From positions 1-64,000 of the forward strand of contig NZ_WQPN01000017.1 in assembly GCF_018785315.1 (NCBI RefSeq): a DNA stretch of 64,000 nt, written 5' to 3'. This DNA comes from Clostridium sp. MCC353. Lineage in GTDB: Bacteria > Bacillota > Clostridia > Lachnospirales > Lachnospiraceae. Within the stretch, counting starts at the first letter, position 1. Every line of letters begins with the position of its first letter. The position numbers were made by a program, and so were the translations under genes. The notes below the pieces were generated by a model. It searched no databases, was not told the DNA's origin, and saw only the letters and a list, made by a program, of their open reading frames with translations. Positions 9,099-17,917 of the stretch are shown piece by piece.

Positions 9099-10223
9099 AT
9101 GACGTCTAAAGAAAGAGTGTTCGCTGCGCTGAATCATGAAGAGGCTGACCGGGTTCCGCTGGATATTGGCGGGATCAACAACAGCATGATGCACCGGCTG
9201 GTGGAAAAGGAACTGAAGGAGAAGCTGGGGCTTGAAGACCATGGATATTTTATCAAAGCCATCAACCAGGGCGTGGTGGTGCCGGATCAGAGCGTGGTGG
9301 ACTATTTCGGAGCAGATACCTGCTGTATCTATATTAATGAAACCAGACCGTGGATCGATAACGGGGACGGCACATTTACGGATATGTGGGGAGTGGGGCA
9401 GAAATTAAACCCGGACGGATATTATTACAACATGTGCAGACATCCGCTGGAGGACGCGGAGGAACCGGAAGACCTGGACGCGCTCGTCTGGGATGAGCCC
9501 AATGAGTACATGATTGAAGGGCTTGCTGAACGGTTAGAGGCCAATAAGGATAAATTCTGTATCCTGGAGGGATTTAGGGAGACCATGTTCGGACTTCCGT
9601 CCTGGCTCAGGGGCATAGAGAATTTCTATGTGGATCTTCTGGCCAATGAAGAGCTTTGCGACGCCCTTCATGAAAAGATTCTGGCATACCAGATCAAGCT
9701 GGTGGACTATGTGATGGACCGGTTTGCAGATCAGATCGATATCGTGAAATATGCGGACGATATGGGAACCCAGCAGAGCCTTTTGATGTCCCCTGAAACA
9801 TACAGGAAGATGGTAAAACCCTATCAGGCCAGGCTGTACCAGCATGTGAAGGAGAAATACCATAAAAAGATCCTGCTTCACAGCTGCGGCGCGATCCGCC
9901 CGATTATCGGCGACCTGATTGAAATCGGGGTGGATGCCATTAACCCGGTGCAGATTTCGGCAGAAGGCATGAATCCCAGGGAACTGAAAAAGGAATTTGG
10001 AAAGAATATCACCTTCTGGGGCGGCGGCGTGGATACCCAGAGCGTGCTGAATCTGGCGTCTCCTGAGGAAGTGAAGCGTTCCGTGAAAGAGAATATTGAA
10101 ATTTTCAAACCCGGAGGAGGATTCGTGTTCACCCAGGTTCATAACATACAGCCGGGAGTGCCGGCTGACAATGTAATCGCCATGTATGAGGCTTACAGAG
10201 AGAATGCGGATTATAAGAAATAA
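9099..10223 (+). CDS. URO-D-family (corrinoid methyltransferase-like) protein
   Basis: The 374-residue protein starts MTSKERVFAALNHEEADRVP, the classic opening of MtaA/CmuA/URO-D-type proteins. It contains LLHSCG (HxCG-like, a possible zinc ligand pair) and a late GGGVDTQ strand. ATG 9099 has GGGAGGG upstream. Known relatives either decarboxylate uroporphyrinogen or move methyl groups to and from corrinoid proteins. No corrinoid protein gene lies next to it; one is 45 kb away at 54529. Confidence 0.75.
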   Translation: MTSKERVFAALNHEEADRVPLDIGGINNSMMHRLVEKELKEKLGLEDHGYFIKAINQGVVVPDQSVVDYFGADTCCIYINETRPWIDNGDGTFTDMWGVGQKLNPDGYYYNMCRHPLEDAEEPEDLDALVWDEPNEYMIEGLAERLEANKDKFCILEGFRETMFGLPSWLRGIENFYVDLLANEELCDALHEKILAYQIKLVDYVMDRFADQIDIVKYADDMGTQQSLLMSPETYRKMVKPYQARLYQHVKEKYHKKILLHSCGAIRPIIGDLIEIGVDAINPVQISAEGMNPRELKKEFGKNITFWGGGVDTQSVLNLASPEEVKRSVKENIEIFKPGGGFVFTQVHNIQPGVPADNVIAMYEAYRENADYKK

Positions 10224-10230
10224 TAATTAC

Positions 10231-10262
10231 AGTCCAGCCGTTCTGAACAGTTGCAAATAATA
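10231..10262. repeat. Solo end of the CAGTTCAGACGG repeat family
   Basis: The short gap before uxuA holds a degenerate copy of the family's right end: CCGTTCTGAACAGTTGCAAA followed by AATAATAA, close to the ends at 12105-12130 and 57233-57250. The rest of the element is missing. Confidence 0.45.
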
Positions 10263-10301
10263 AAAATAATGCCGTCTCTGGCGGCAGAATGAGAGGTGTT
10301 T

Positions 10302-11351
10302 ATGAAATTATCATTCCGTTGGTATGGAGAAGATGATAAAGTGACTTTGGAGCAGATCAGACAGATTCCGGGGATGGATTCGATTGTGACGGCTGTCTAT
10401 GATGTGCCGGTAGGGGAAGTTTGGAGTGAGGAGAGCATTTCCCGCCTGAAAAAGCTGACTGAGGACGCAGGGCTTAAATTCGAAGTCATTGAGAGCATTC
10501 CGGTTCATGAGGACATTAAGCTGGGAAAACCGACCAGGGACCACTATATTGACAATTACTGCGAGAACATCCGCCGGGTGGCCGCAGCAGGAGTAAAATG
10601 CATCTGCTACAACTTCATGCCTGTATTTGACTGGACCAGGACCCAGCTTGACCACCGTCTGGAAGACGGCTCCACCAGCCTTGTATACTATCAGGAGCAG
10701 GTAGACCTGGTGAATCCGCTGGAAAGCGACAGTGATTTAACCCTTCCGGGCTGGGATTCCAGCTATACCAGGGACGGCTTAAAAGCGGTGGTTGGGGAAT
10801 ACAATTCCATGACGGAAGAGGATATCTGGAATAACCTGAAATATTTCCTGGAGCGGATCATTCCGGTTGCGGCTGAATGTGATGTGAACATGGCAATTCA
10901 TGAGGACGATCCCTGCTGGAGCATTTTCGGCCTGCCCAGAATCATCACCTGTGAGGAGAATCTGGACCGGTTCCTGAAACTGGTGGATGATTCCCATAAC
11001 GGCCTCACCCTCTGTACCGGCTCCCTTGGCTGTTCCAGCAAAAATGATGTGGTGAAGATGGCGGCTAAGTATGCGGCCATGGGAAGGATTCATTTTGTCC
11101 ATGCCAGGAATGTGGCGGTTTTGGACAATGGATTCGAGGAGAGAGCCCACCTCTCTTCCTGCGGTTCCCTGGATATGTTTGCCATTTTAAAGGCGCTTCA
11201 TGACAACGGATTTACCGGATATGTGAGGCCGGATCACGGCCGCATGATCTGGGGCGAGACCGGACGGGCCGGATACGGGCTGTATGACCGGGCGCTGGGC
11301 GCGACTTATCTGAACGGGCTGTGGGAAGCGATTGTGAAGATGAGTGAATAG
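10302..11351 (+). CDS. uxuA: Mannonate dehydratase
   Basis: The 349-residue protein matches UxuA throughout ([39 protein letters not shown]). UxuA converts D-mannonate to 2-keto-3-deoxygluconate in hexuronate breakdown. His and Asp residues of the Mn/Fe site are present (HARN, RPDHG). ATG 10302 has GAGAGGTG upstream. No kdgK or kdgA lies nearby, so the pathway would be finished elsewhere. Its presence links the 6.9-11.4 kb genes to sugar-acid catabolism. Confidence 0.92.
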   Translation: MKLSFRWYGEDDKVTLEQIRQIPGMDSIVTAVYDVPVGEVWSEESISRLKKLTEDAGLKFEVIESIPVHEDIKLGKPTRDHYIDNYCENIRRVAAAGVKCICYNFMPVFDWTRTQLDHRLEDGSTSLVYYQEQVDLVNPLESDSDLTLPGWDSSYTRDGLKAVVGEYNSMTEEDIWNNLKYFLERIIPVAAECDVNMAIHEDDPCWSIFGLPRIITCEENLDRFLKLVDDSHNGLTLCTGSLGCSSKNDVVKMAAKYAAMGRIHFVHARNVAVLDNGFEERAHLSSCGSLDMFAILKALHDNGFTGYVRPDHGRMIWGETGRAGYGLYDRALGATYLNGLWEAIVKMSE

Positions 11352-11364
11352 TGAGGTGAGGTAT

Positions 11365-11562
11365 ATGCAATTGTGGGAAGAAAAAGCCATGGAACGGAAA
11401 GAGGGGCTGGAAACAGGGATTCGGGCATTCGTCGAAGACAATTTAGAAGAGGGCGTTTCCGCTGAGAGAATTGTGGAAAAACTTCAAAAACGTTTTGGTT
11501 TGGCTCATGAACATGCAGTATCTTATTTAGAACGTTTTGGGAGGAGTGATAAGGAAAGTTAA
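11365..11562 (+). pseudogene. C-terminal remnant of an Rpn/PD-(D/E)XK family protein
   Basis: The 65 codons (MQLWEEKAMERKEGLE...) resemble only the helical C-terminal tail that follows the nuclease domain in Rpn-type recombination-promoting nuclease/putative transposases of clostridia. No nuclease core lies upstream, where uxuA ends. It still has a start with GAGGTGAGG before it, so a small protein could be made. I treat it as a decayed fragment; the family match is from memory of the tail pattern. Confidence 0.5.
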
Positions 11563-11592
11563 AAGAATTATCTTTTAACAGGTTATGAGAAG

Positions 11593-11645
11593 AGCATCGG
11601 AAAAGAGATTGAATGATAGTTTAATTTCTTTTGCCGGTGCTTTTT
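11593..11645 (+). terminator. Intrinsic terminator after the uxuA cluster
   Basis: AGCATCGGAAAAGAGATT (11593-11610) pairs with AATTTCTTTTGCCGGTGCT (11623-11641), followed by TTTT. It closes the operon that begins at livJ. Confidence 0.75.
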
Positions 11646-11705
11646 GCCGTCCTTTATTGATAAAAACCAGCCCGCGGCTTTGCCGATGTGGGACTGTGAA
11701 TAATA

Positions 11706-11842
11706 GTAACAGTTCAGACGAATCTGAACTGTTACGCATCCAGCCTATTGAATTCGCCTGCGGCGAGGGGCTGGATGCCTGCAGCCGCTAGGTTTTCGTA
11801 CAGTCTGCGCAGTGAATGCGCAGACCTATTTGAACTGTTACG
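11706..11842. repeat. CAGTTCAGACGG-family element, divergent copy
   Basis: It opens with a perfect hairpin GTAACAGTTCAGA-CGAA-TCTGAACTGTTAC (11706-11735) and ends with TGAACTGTTACG (11831-11842). Internal hairpins include CATCCAGCC/GGCTGGATG and TCTGCGCAG/CTGCGCAGA-like arms. It has the same ends as the copies at 11970 and 57163 but a different interior. There is no open frame of note. Confidence 0.6.
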
Positions 11843-11880
11843 AATAATAACAATTTTATCCATTTTTTAGGAGTTTTCTA

Positions 11881-11928
11881 TTGACTATTCACCCCGAAAT
11901 GATATATTATACATATAGTGTTATATAT
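11881..11928 (+). promoter_or_regulatory. Candidate promoter with overlapping palindrome
   Basis: TTGACT (11881-11886) and TATTAT (11905-11910) are 18 nt apart. The -10 lies inside an imperfect inverted repeat (ATATTATAC then GTGTTATAT, 11904-11928) that could be a repressor site. The transcript would carry the repeat element at 11970-12120 in its leader before the FAD oxidoreductase operon. Confidence 0.5.
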
Positions 11929-11969
11929 TACATAAAACGAAATATCATACAAGTACAAAGCCAAATAAT

Positions 11970-12120
11970 GTAACAGTTCAGACGGCTCATCTTCTTGACC
12001 GAAAAGGCCGGTCAAGAAGCATCGGATGTCCATCCGATGTGAAAAGTGATAAAGAAAACTGCTTACAAGCCAGCTTGACGCAGCTTTCTTTATCACGTTT
12101 CCCGCCGTCTGAACTGTTTC
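11970..12120. repeat. CAGTTCAGACGG-family element with four-way fold
   Basis: Inverted ends TAACAGTTCAGACGG and CCGTCTGAACTGTT enclose three further hairpins: CTTCTTGACC/GGTCAAGAAG, CATCGGATG/CATCCGATG and GTGATAAAGAAA/TTTCTTTATCAC. The whole could fold as a closed multi-branch structure. It lies in the probable 5' leader, 28 bp before the gene at 12149. Confidence 0.7.
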
Positions 12121-12148
12121 AAAATAATAACAAAAAGGAGAAGGTGCT

Positions 12149-13606
12149 ATGGATCAGTTATATGATGTCTTGATAGTAGGGGCCGGAGTGGTGGGCAGCG
12201 CCATTGCCAGGGAGATGGCCCGGTACAAGCTGAAGATCGGGGTGCTGGAGAAGAACCTGGATGTGTGTTATGAGACCAGCGGCCGCAACTCTGCCGTCGT
12301 CCATGGGGGATTTGCCTATGATACGGGAACGCTGAAAGCCAAGCTGTGCGTGGAAGGAAACCGGATGATGGGGGAACTGGCTGAAGAACTGGATTTTCCA
12401 TTTCTCCGGTGCGGAAAGGTTCTGGTGGGGAATACAAAGGAAGATATGGAAACTCTGAAACGGACTATGGTTCAGGGGGAGAAAAACGGAGCTTCCGGTT
12501 TGGAGCTGGTGGATAAAGAACAGCTTCACCAGCTGGTTCCTGCCGTAGTGGGGGAATTCGCCATGTTCTCCAGAAACAGCGGAATCATGGACCCGTTCCA
12601 TTTTACGGTGGCCTTGGCGGAGAACGCCCATGAAAACGGGGTGGACTATTATTTTGACAATGAAGTGACCGGCATCAGCCGGGACCAGGACGGCAACTAC
12701 CGGATTGAAACGGTTCAGGACGTGTACCGGACCAGATGGGTGGTGAATGCAGCCGGGCTGGGCTGCAAGAAAATCTCCGATATGCTGGGGATAACGGGAT
12801 ACCGGGTGATCGGCTCCAAGGGGGACTACATCATTCTGGATAAACGTCTGGGAGAGCTTCTGCCCATGCCGGTATATCCTGTCCCAAGCAACACATACAT
12901 GGGAATCCATGTCACCAATACCATCGATGGAAATGTTACCGTAGGTCCTAATGCGGATATGGTGGAGGATTTTACATATTATGGAGTTCCTCAGAAGAAC
13001 ATGGACTATCTGGCGGAAAGCGCGTCGAAACTGTGGCCCCACATCCGAAAAGCCGACCAGATCAGGAACTATTCCGGAATTCTTCCCAAGTGGGTGGATG
13101 AAAATGGAGTGATCCAGGACTTTAAGATCGAAATCAAAGATGAAACAGCGCCCAATGCCATTAATCTGGTGGGAATTGAATCCCCCGGCCTGACAGCGGC
13201 TGTTCCGATTGCCAGATATGCCATCGGCCTCATGAAGGAACGGGAGCATTTGGAGGAAAATGAAAACTTCAATCCGAGAAGGAAGGGAATTGTGCGCTTT
13301 GAAGGGCTGCCCAAGGAAGAACAGGCCAAACTGATCCGGGAAAATCCGGATTACGGCGAAGTGATCTGCCGGTGTGAAAAGGTGACCAAAGCTGAGGTTT
13401 TGCAGGCGATTCATAATCCGCTGGGAGTGAGTACCATGGTGGGCATCAAATACAGAACCCGTTCCATGATGGGCAGGTGCCAGGGCGGTTACTGCCAGAT
13501 GAGGATTGAGCAGATGATTGAAGAGGAACTGGGCAAAAAGGAGACGGACATTGTATACGCGAGACAGGGTTCCTGGGTGCTGAACGGAAAAGTGAGGGAG
13601 GAATAA
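12149..13606 (+). CDS. GlpA/LhgO-like FAD oxidoreductase with C-terminal BFD [2Fe-2S] domain
   Basis: The 485-residue protein has an N-terminal FAD site (VGAGVVGSAIAREMA) of the DAO/glycerol-3-phosphate dehydrogenase type. Its C-terminal BFD-like segment carries cysteines CRC...GRCQGGYC, expected to bind [2Fe-2S]. It is the first gene of a three-gene unit that in clostridia is always found with the next two, resembling anaerobic GlpABC. The reaction is oxidation of glycerol-3-phosphate or a related 2-hydroxy acid; which one cannot be read here. AAGGAGAAGG precedes ATG 12149. Confidence 0.85.
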   Translation: MDQLYDVLIVGAGVVGSAIAREMARYKLKIGVLEKNLDVCYETSGRNSAVVHGGFAYDTGTLKAKLCVEGNRMMGELAEELDFPFLRCGKVLVGNTKEDMETLKRTMVQGEKNGASGLELVDKEQLHQLVPAVVGEFAMFSRNSGIMDPFHFTVALAENAHENGVDYYFDNEVTGISRDQDGNYRIETVQDVYRTRWVVNAAGLGCKKISDMLGITGYRVIGSKGDYIILDKRLGELLPMPVYPVPSNTYMGIHVTNTIDGNVTVGPNADMVEDFTYYGVPQKNMDYLAESASKLWPHIRKADQIRNYSGILPKWVDENGVIQDFKIEIKDETAPNAINLVGIESPGLTAAVPIARYAIGLMKEREHLEENENFNPRRKGIVRFEGLPKEEQAKLIRENPDYGEVICRCEKVTKAEVLQAIHNPLGVSTMVGIKYRTRSMMGRCQGGYCQMRIEQMIEEELGKKETDIVYARQGSWVLNGKVREE

Positions 13607-13610
13607 GGGA

Positions 13611-14846
13611 ATGGAGCAGAAGGATGTGATTATTGTCGGCGGCGGTCCTGCCGGTCTGGCGGCGGCTGTAAAACTATATGAGCTGGGGATCAGGGATATT
13701 CTGGTTCTGGAACGGGAAAAACAGCCCGGAGGCATTTTAAGACAGTGCATTCATGACGGATTTGGGCTCACCCGTTTTAAAGAGACCCTCAGCGGGCCGG
13801 AATATGCCCAGCGGTTTATTGACGAAGCGAAAAACAATCAGATTGAATGTCTGACGGACACCACGGTTCTGGAAGTGACGGAGGATAAGGTGGTTACCGC
13901 AGCGTCCAGAGACGGGCTCAGACAGTGGAAAGCAAAGGCGGTTATTCTAACCATGGGATGCAGGGAGAGGACCAGGGGGGCTCTGGGAATCCCGGGAGAA
14001 CGTCCGTCGGGAGTGTTTACGGCCGGAGTGGCCCAGGCTTATATGAACCTCTATAACCGGATGCCGGCAAAGGAAGTGGTGATTCTGGGGTCCGGCGACA
14101 TCGGTCTCATCATGGCGAGGCGTCTCACCCTGGAAGGGGCCCATGTACAGGCTGTATTTGAAATTCTTCCCTATCCCAGCGGTCTTGCCAGGAATATCAA
14201 ACAGTGTCTGGAAGATTACGATATTCCTCTGTATTTAAGCCATACCGTGACTGAAATCCATGGAAAAAACAGGCTGGAACGGGTGACGGTATCGCAGGTG
14301 GACGAAAACAGAAGGCCCATACCGGGAACTGAGAAAGAATATTCCTGCGATACGCTGATTCTGTCCGTAGGCCTGATTCCTGAAAATGAACTTTCTATCG
14401 ATGCAGGGGTTAAGCTGGACAAAAAGACAAGCGGCGCCCTGGTGGATGAACATTTCCAGACCAATGTGCCCGGAATTTTCGCGGCGGGCAATGTGCTTCA
14501 CGTTCATGATCTGGTGGATTTCGTATCTCTGGAGGCGGAGGCCCTGGCGGAGAGCGCAGCGGAATATGTTAAAAACGGAACTCTGGAAGAGTGTCCCATT
14601 TCGGTGGAGGCGGGAGCTGGCATCGGCCACGTGATCCCCCAGAAGATCAGCGGGAAGAGGGACGTGAACTGTTCCATGAGAGTGAACGGCTATTTTAAAG
14701 ACTGTACCATAGCTGTGACCAGGAATGGAGTGACTGTGGCGTCGAAGAAGATGAAGAAAGCCGTTCCTGCGGAGATGATACAGATTCCGGTAAAGGTGGA
14801 TAAACTTGCAGGTGAAGGAAATCTGGAGGTGAAGGTGATATGCTGA
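13611..14846 (+). CDS. NAD(P)/FAD-dependent oxidoreductase
   Basis: The 411-residue protein has two nucleotide-binding folds: FAD site VGGGPAGLAAA at residues 9-19 and a second GSGDIGLIMARR near residue 162. A late FAAGNVLHVHDLVD motif closes the FAD site, as in thioredoxin reductase-type proteins. It also carries the MGCRERTRG segment typical of partners of GlpA-like enzymes. It probably accepts electrons from the upstream subunit and passes them to NAD or another carrier. It starts 4 bp after the upstream stop and overlaps the next gene by 7 bp. Confidence 0.82.
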   Translation: MEQKDVIIVGGGPAGLAAAVKLYELGIRDILVLEREKQPGGILRQCIHDGFGLTRFKETLSGPEYAQRFIDEAKNNQIECLTDTTVLEVTEDKVVTAASRDGLRQWKAKAVILTMGCRERTRGALGIPGERPSGVFTAGVAQAYMNLYNRMPAKEVVILGSGDIGLIMARRLTLEGAHVQAVFEILPYPSGLARNIKQCLEDYDIPLYLSHTVTEIHGKNRLERVTVSQVDENRRPIPGTEKEYSCDTLILSVGLIPENELSIDAGVKLDKKTSGALVDEHFQTNVPGIFAAGNVLHVHDLVDFVSLEAEALAESAAEYVKNGTLEECPISVEAGAGIGHVIPQKISGKRDVNCSMRVNGYFKDCTIAVTRNGVTVASKKMKKAVPAEMIQIPVKVDKLAGEGNLEVKVIC

Positions 14847-15220
14847 AAGAAATAACATGTATAATCTGCCCCAATGGCTGTGAGATCGAGGCGGAAGTTG
14901 AGGACGGCAAAGTGCTGTCCATAAAGGGGAATCTCTGCAAAAAGGGCGGGGACTACCTGATCCAGGAATTGAATGATCCCCGCCGGACAATCGCGTCTTC
15001 CATCCTCATAGAGGGCGGCGAACTCCCGTTAGCCAGCGTGAGGCTGACGAAACCGATCCCCAAGAAAGAGATTATGAAGGCCATGGAAGAGATCAGGAAG
15101 ATCCGGAAAGCCGCTCCGGTCATGGCCGGGGATGTGGTGATAAAAGGGATTCTTGGGACGGACAGCGACGTGGTTGTGACGAAAACGGTTGGAGTGAAAA
15201 CGGAAGCAGGGAAAAAGTGA
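14840..15220 (+). CDS. DUF1667 protein
   Basis: The 126-residue protein begins with CIICPNGCEIE, a C-x2-C-x3-C cluster, and adds a fourth cysteine in NLCKKGG; this is the DUF1667 pattern. These small proteins are found downstream of the two flavoproteins above and presumably bind iron-sulfur or zinc as a third subunit. The overlap with the previous gene supports a complex made in fixed ratio. No measured function is known to me. Confidence 0.85.
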   Translation: MLKEITCIICPNGCEIEAEVEDGKVLSIKGNLCKKGGDYLIQELNDPRRTIASSILIEGGELPLASVRLTKPIPKKEIMKAMEEIRKIRKAAPVMAGDVVIKGILGTDSDVVVTKTVGVKTEAGKK

Positions 15221-15291
15221 AAATGGCAGGAGCTGAGAGCGCCGGGCAATAGGAAGTTATATAGAACGGTTTAAAAATATTAGAGGATATA

Positions 15292-15337
15292 AAAAGCCTG
15301 GGGAAAAGGATGGTTTTATTCTTTTTCCCAGGCTTTT
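15292..15337 (+). terminator. Intrinsic terminator after the DUF1667 gene
   Basis: AAAAGCCTGGGGAAAAG (15292-15308) pairs with CTTTTTCCCAGGCTTTT (15321-15337). The A/T flanks would let it work in both directions. Confidence 0.85.
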
Positions 15338-15399
15338 ATATCGTAAAATGCATTGTATTTTCCTTGTTGTATATAGAAAAAATATTTTTATTAGATATA

Positions 15400-15454
15400 T
15401 TGACAATGATACAATTATGGTATATGCTGAAAATATAATTTAGACCGATCCAAA
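15400..15454 (+). promoter_or_regulatory. Promoter and LacI-type operator of the lacI-family gene
   Basis: TTGACA (15400-15405) and TATGCT (15423-15428) are spaced 17 nt. Just downstream, TTTAGACCGATCCAAA (15439-15454) is a palindrome-like site with a central CG, as LacI-family operators have. The same site, with two changes, precedes the oxidoreductase gene at 16580. The position just after the start point fits autorepression. Confidence 0.65.
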
Positions 15455-15468
15455 AAGGTGGTGTGAAG

Positions 15469-16512
15469 ATGGTAACGATACGGGACGTAGCGCGTAAAGC
15501 AGGCGTATCCAGGAGTACGGTATCTCTTGTATTGAATAATAACCCGTTAGTGAAGGATGAGACACGCCGTCATGTGCTGGAAGTGATAAAAGAACTGAAT
15601 TATGTTCCCAATAACAATGCCAGAGGCCTGAGCAGCAAGACGAATAACAGCCTTGGCCTTGTGGTATTTGTGGATAAGAGCAGAAGCCCGGACCAGTTCA
15701 GTTATGATTTTAACCAGAGCACCGGTATGTGTTCCTACAGCATCAGCAATGGAATCATGCTGGGGCTGGCGGAGACGGATTATGGCGTCATTACGGAACG
15801 GTTCTGTTCGGTGGACGAGCCGGATGAACTGCCCCGGGTTGTAAAAAACCGGAGGGTGGACGGTGTGTTTCTGGTTGGGAATCCCTACAGCCCCAAGCTG
15901 ATGAAGAAGATGCAGGCCACCGGTATTCCCATGGTGATTGCCGGTGTAGACAGCTATGAAGATGAGATCGATTCCGTATATGCGGATCCGGGCGTGGGCA
16001 CTGTGATGGAACTGAAGCATCTTTTAGATACGGGGCACAAGAAGATCTGTATGGTGAACAGCCCCAAGAATTTCCACTCATCCTATACGCGTATAAAAGC
16101 TGTCAGCGAATTTGTGGGAAAGAACGGAGTTGAGTTTGATTTTGACTGGGTTATTTTCTGTAAATCGAACCGGGGGGAAAGCGGTTATGAGACATTTAAG
16201 GAATTCTGGGAGGCGGGGAACCGGCCGGACGGAGTGATAACCGCCAACGGACAGATTGCGTTAGGTGTCATGAGGTATTTGTATGAGAATCACATCCGGG
16301 TGCCTGAGGACGTTTCCATTGTGGCATATGAGGATTCTTCCCTCTGCGGTTACGCCACGCCGGGGCTCACTGTGGTGAATATCCGTAAGGAAGCTCTGGG
16401 GGAGCAGGCGGCCAAGTGCCTGCTGCAGCGGATTCAGAATCCGGATAAAGAGGTGGAGCACATTGTGATTGAACCCTATATGGTTGAACGGCAGAGTGTG
16501 AAGCCGAGGTAA
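15469..16512 (+). CDS. LacI-family transcription regulator
   Basis: The 347-residue regulator has an N-terminal LacI helix-turn-helix (TIRDVARKAGVSRSTVSLVL) and a periplasmic-binding-like effector domain. I choose ATG 15469 (MVTIRDV), which aligns with the family, over the GTG at 15463. It is followed by a terminator and by a second copy of its presumed operator. It most likely controls the genes from 16580 to about 25656, whose effector would be a sugar-type compound. Confidence 0.88.
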   Translation: MVTIRDVARKAGVSRSTVSLVLNNNPLVKDETRRHVLEVIKELNYVPNNNARGLSSKTNNSLGLVVFVDKSRSPDQFSYDFNQSTGMCSYSISNGIMLGLAETDYGVITERFCSVDEPDELPRVVKNRRVDGVFLVGNPYSPKLMKKMQATGIPMVIAGVDSYEDEIDSVYADPGVGTVMELKHLLDTGHKKICMVNSPKNFHSSYTRIKAVSEFVGKNGVEFDFDWVIFCKSNRGESGYETFKEFWEAGNRPDGVITANGQIALGVMRYLYENHIRVPEDVSIVAYEDSSLCGYATPGLTVVNIRKEALGEQAAKCLLQRIQNPDKEVEHIVIEPYMVERQSVKPR

Positions 16513-16534
16513 AAACGCTTTTTAGCGTTTTTTA
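16512..16534 (+). terminator. Short intrinsic terminator after the lacI-family gene
   Basis: AAACGCT and AGCGTTT pair around TTTT and are followed by more T residues. It lies between the regulator stop and the next operator. Confidence 0.7.
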
Positions 16535-16544
16535 CAATCTAAAA

Positions 16545-16560
16545 TTTAGATCGGTCCAAA
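16545..16560 (+). promoter_or_regulatory. Second LacI-type operator
   Basis: TTTAGATCGGTCCAAA matches the site at 15439-15454 at 14 of 16 positions; both differences are at central palindrome positions. It sits 20 bp before the start at 16580. I see no good promoter in the 50 bp upstream. Confidence 0.6.
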
Positions 16561-16579
16561 AGTGAAAAGAGGGAGGGGT

Positions 16580-17917
16580 ATGCAAAAAGAAATGAAGGTA
16601 ACTGTTGAACGGGTGTTACAGTACGATGTGGTGGTGGCGGGAGGCGGACCGGCGGGAATTGGGGCCGCCGTATCAGCGGCCAGGCTGGGAGCCAAAACAG
16701 CTCTGATCGAACGGTTTGGCGTCCTGGGGGGGATGATGACATCCGGACATGTCCAGCCCATACTGGGGCGGACAGCGCCTTATACCATGTATCATGAGGT
16801 GTGCGGCATTTTAAACCAGGGACACGAAGAGGCGGAGCGGATCATAACGAGAAACGGAAGTGAAATCCATGTGGATCCGGAGGAGGCCAAGGGACGGCTT
16901 CTGAAACTGGCGGTTGACAGCGGAGCTGACGTTTATCTGCAGACGGCGGTTGTGGATGTGGAAAAAGAAGACGGCAGGGTCAGACGGCTGCTGGTTACAT
17001 CTCCAACAGGCCCTTGCATTATGGAAGGAAACATGTTTGTAGACGCTACGGGCGACGGTTATGTGGCTTACCGCGGCGGGGCGCATTTTGAAACCGGCAG
17101 GGAAGGCGACGGGTTAAGGCAGCCGGAGACGATTGAATTTACGGTTGGGGGAGTTGATGAGACGAAAGCCATTGCCTGTTACGGCGGGAGCGATCCGGTC
17201 ACTCTGCCTGACGGGAAAAAATATTCGCAGTTGTGCCGGGAGGCTTGCGAGAAGGGCGTTCTGCCTGAAAATGTCTCAATTGTGCGGCTGCACCGCACAT
17301 TCTATCCCGGCGAGCGGCAGGTCAACGCCACCCAGGCCAACGGCTGTGAGACGCTGGATGCAAAAGGGATCTTGGACGCAGAGCTGGAACTGAGGCGGCA
17401 GATGGATTCCGTAGTCAGATTTTTAAAGGATTTTGTACCGGGGTATGAAAACTGTTATGTAAAAGCGTCGGCCAGCGCCCTTGGCGTGAGGGAGACGAGA
17501 CGGTTTACGGGAGAATACGTGCTTTCGGACCAGGATGTGGAAACAGGCGCCAGATTCCCGGATGTGGTGGTACATAAAGCATGGTTTTTGATCGACATTC
17601 ATAATCCTGAGGGCGGAGGACAGGCGGAAGGCCATTCTAAACCGGCGGTTCCCTATGATATTCCTCTGCGGAGCCTGATACCCAGGAATCTGGACGGGGT
17701 ATTTCTGGCCGGGCGGAATATTTCAGGCAGCCACAGGGCGCACGGCTCCTACCGGGTTATGGGGATTGCCCTTGCCACAGGGCAGGCGGCCGGAATCGCG
17801 GCGGCAGTCTGCGCCATGGACGGGATAGGAACTGGTGGACTGGACTACAGGAAAGTGCAGAAGGCGCTTATGGATTCTGGAGCAGAACTTTTTGATGAGG
17901 GGGAATGGATCGGATGA
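16580..17917 (+). CDS. FAD-dependent oxidoreductase (FAD_oxidored family)
   Basis: The 445-residue protein has an N-terminal dinucleotide site VVVAGGGPAGIGAAVSAARLG and the late motifs RSLIPRNLDGVFLAGRNIS and RVMGIALATGQAAGIAA that define this family of secreted-or-cytosolic flavoproteins found with sugar transporters. No signal peptide is seen. The start is ATG 16580 behind GGGAGGGG. It overlaps a close paralogue by 13 bp. The substrate is unknown; the family is often next to sugar ABC operons. Confidence 0.8.
   Translation: MQKEMKVTVERVLQYDVVVAGGGPAGIGAAVSAARLGAKTALIERFGVLGGMMTSGHVQPILGRTAPYTMYHEVCGILNQGHEEAERIITRNGSEIHVDPEEAKGRLLKLAVDSGADVYLQTAVVDVEKEDGRVRRLLVTSPTGPCIMEGNMFVDATGDGYVAYRGGAHFETGREGDGLRQPETIEFTVGGVDETKAIACYGGSDPVTLPDGKKYSQLCREACEKGVLPENVSIVRLHRTFYPGERQVNATQANGCETLDAKGILDAELELRRQMDSVVRFLKDFVPGYENCYVKASASALGVRETRRFTGEYVLSDQDVETGARFPDVVVHKAWFLIDIHNPEGGGQAEGHSKPAVPYDIPLRSLIPRNLDGVFLAGRNISGSHRAHGSYRVMGIALATGQAAGIAAAVCAMDGIGTGGLDYRKVQKALMDSGAELFDEGEWIG

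Noticed and set aside
11585-11791. 68-codon frame after the Rpn fragment
   Set aside because: It crosses a terminator and a repeat element; no credible protein.
12158-13750. 530-codon minus-strand frame opposite the GlpA-like gene
   Set aside because: It is antisense to a well-supported flavoprotein; its composition (His, Phe, Leu rich) is that of a shadow frame.
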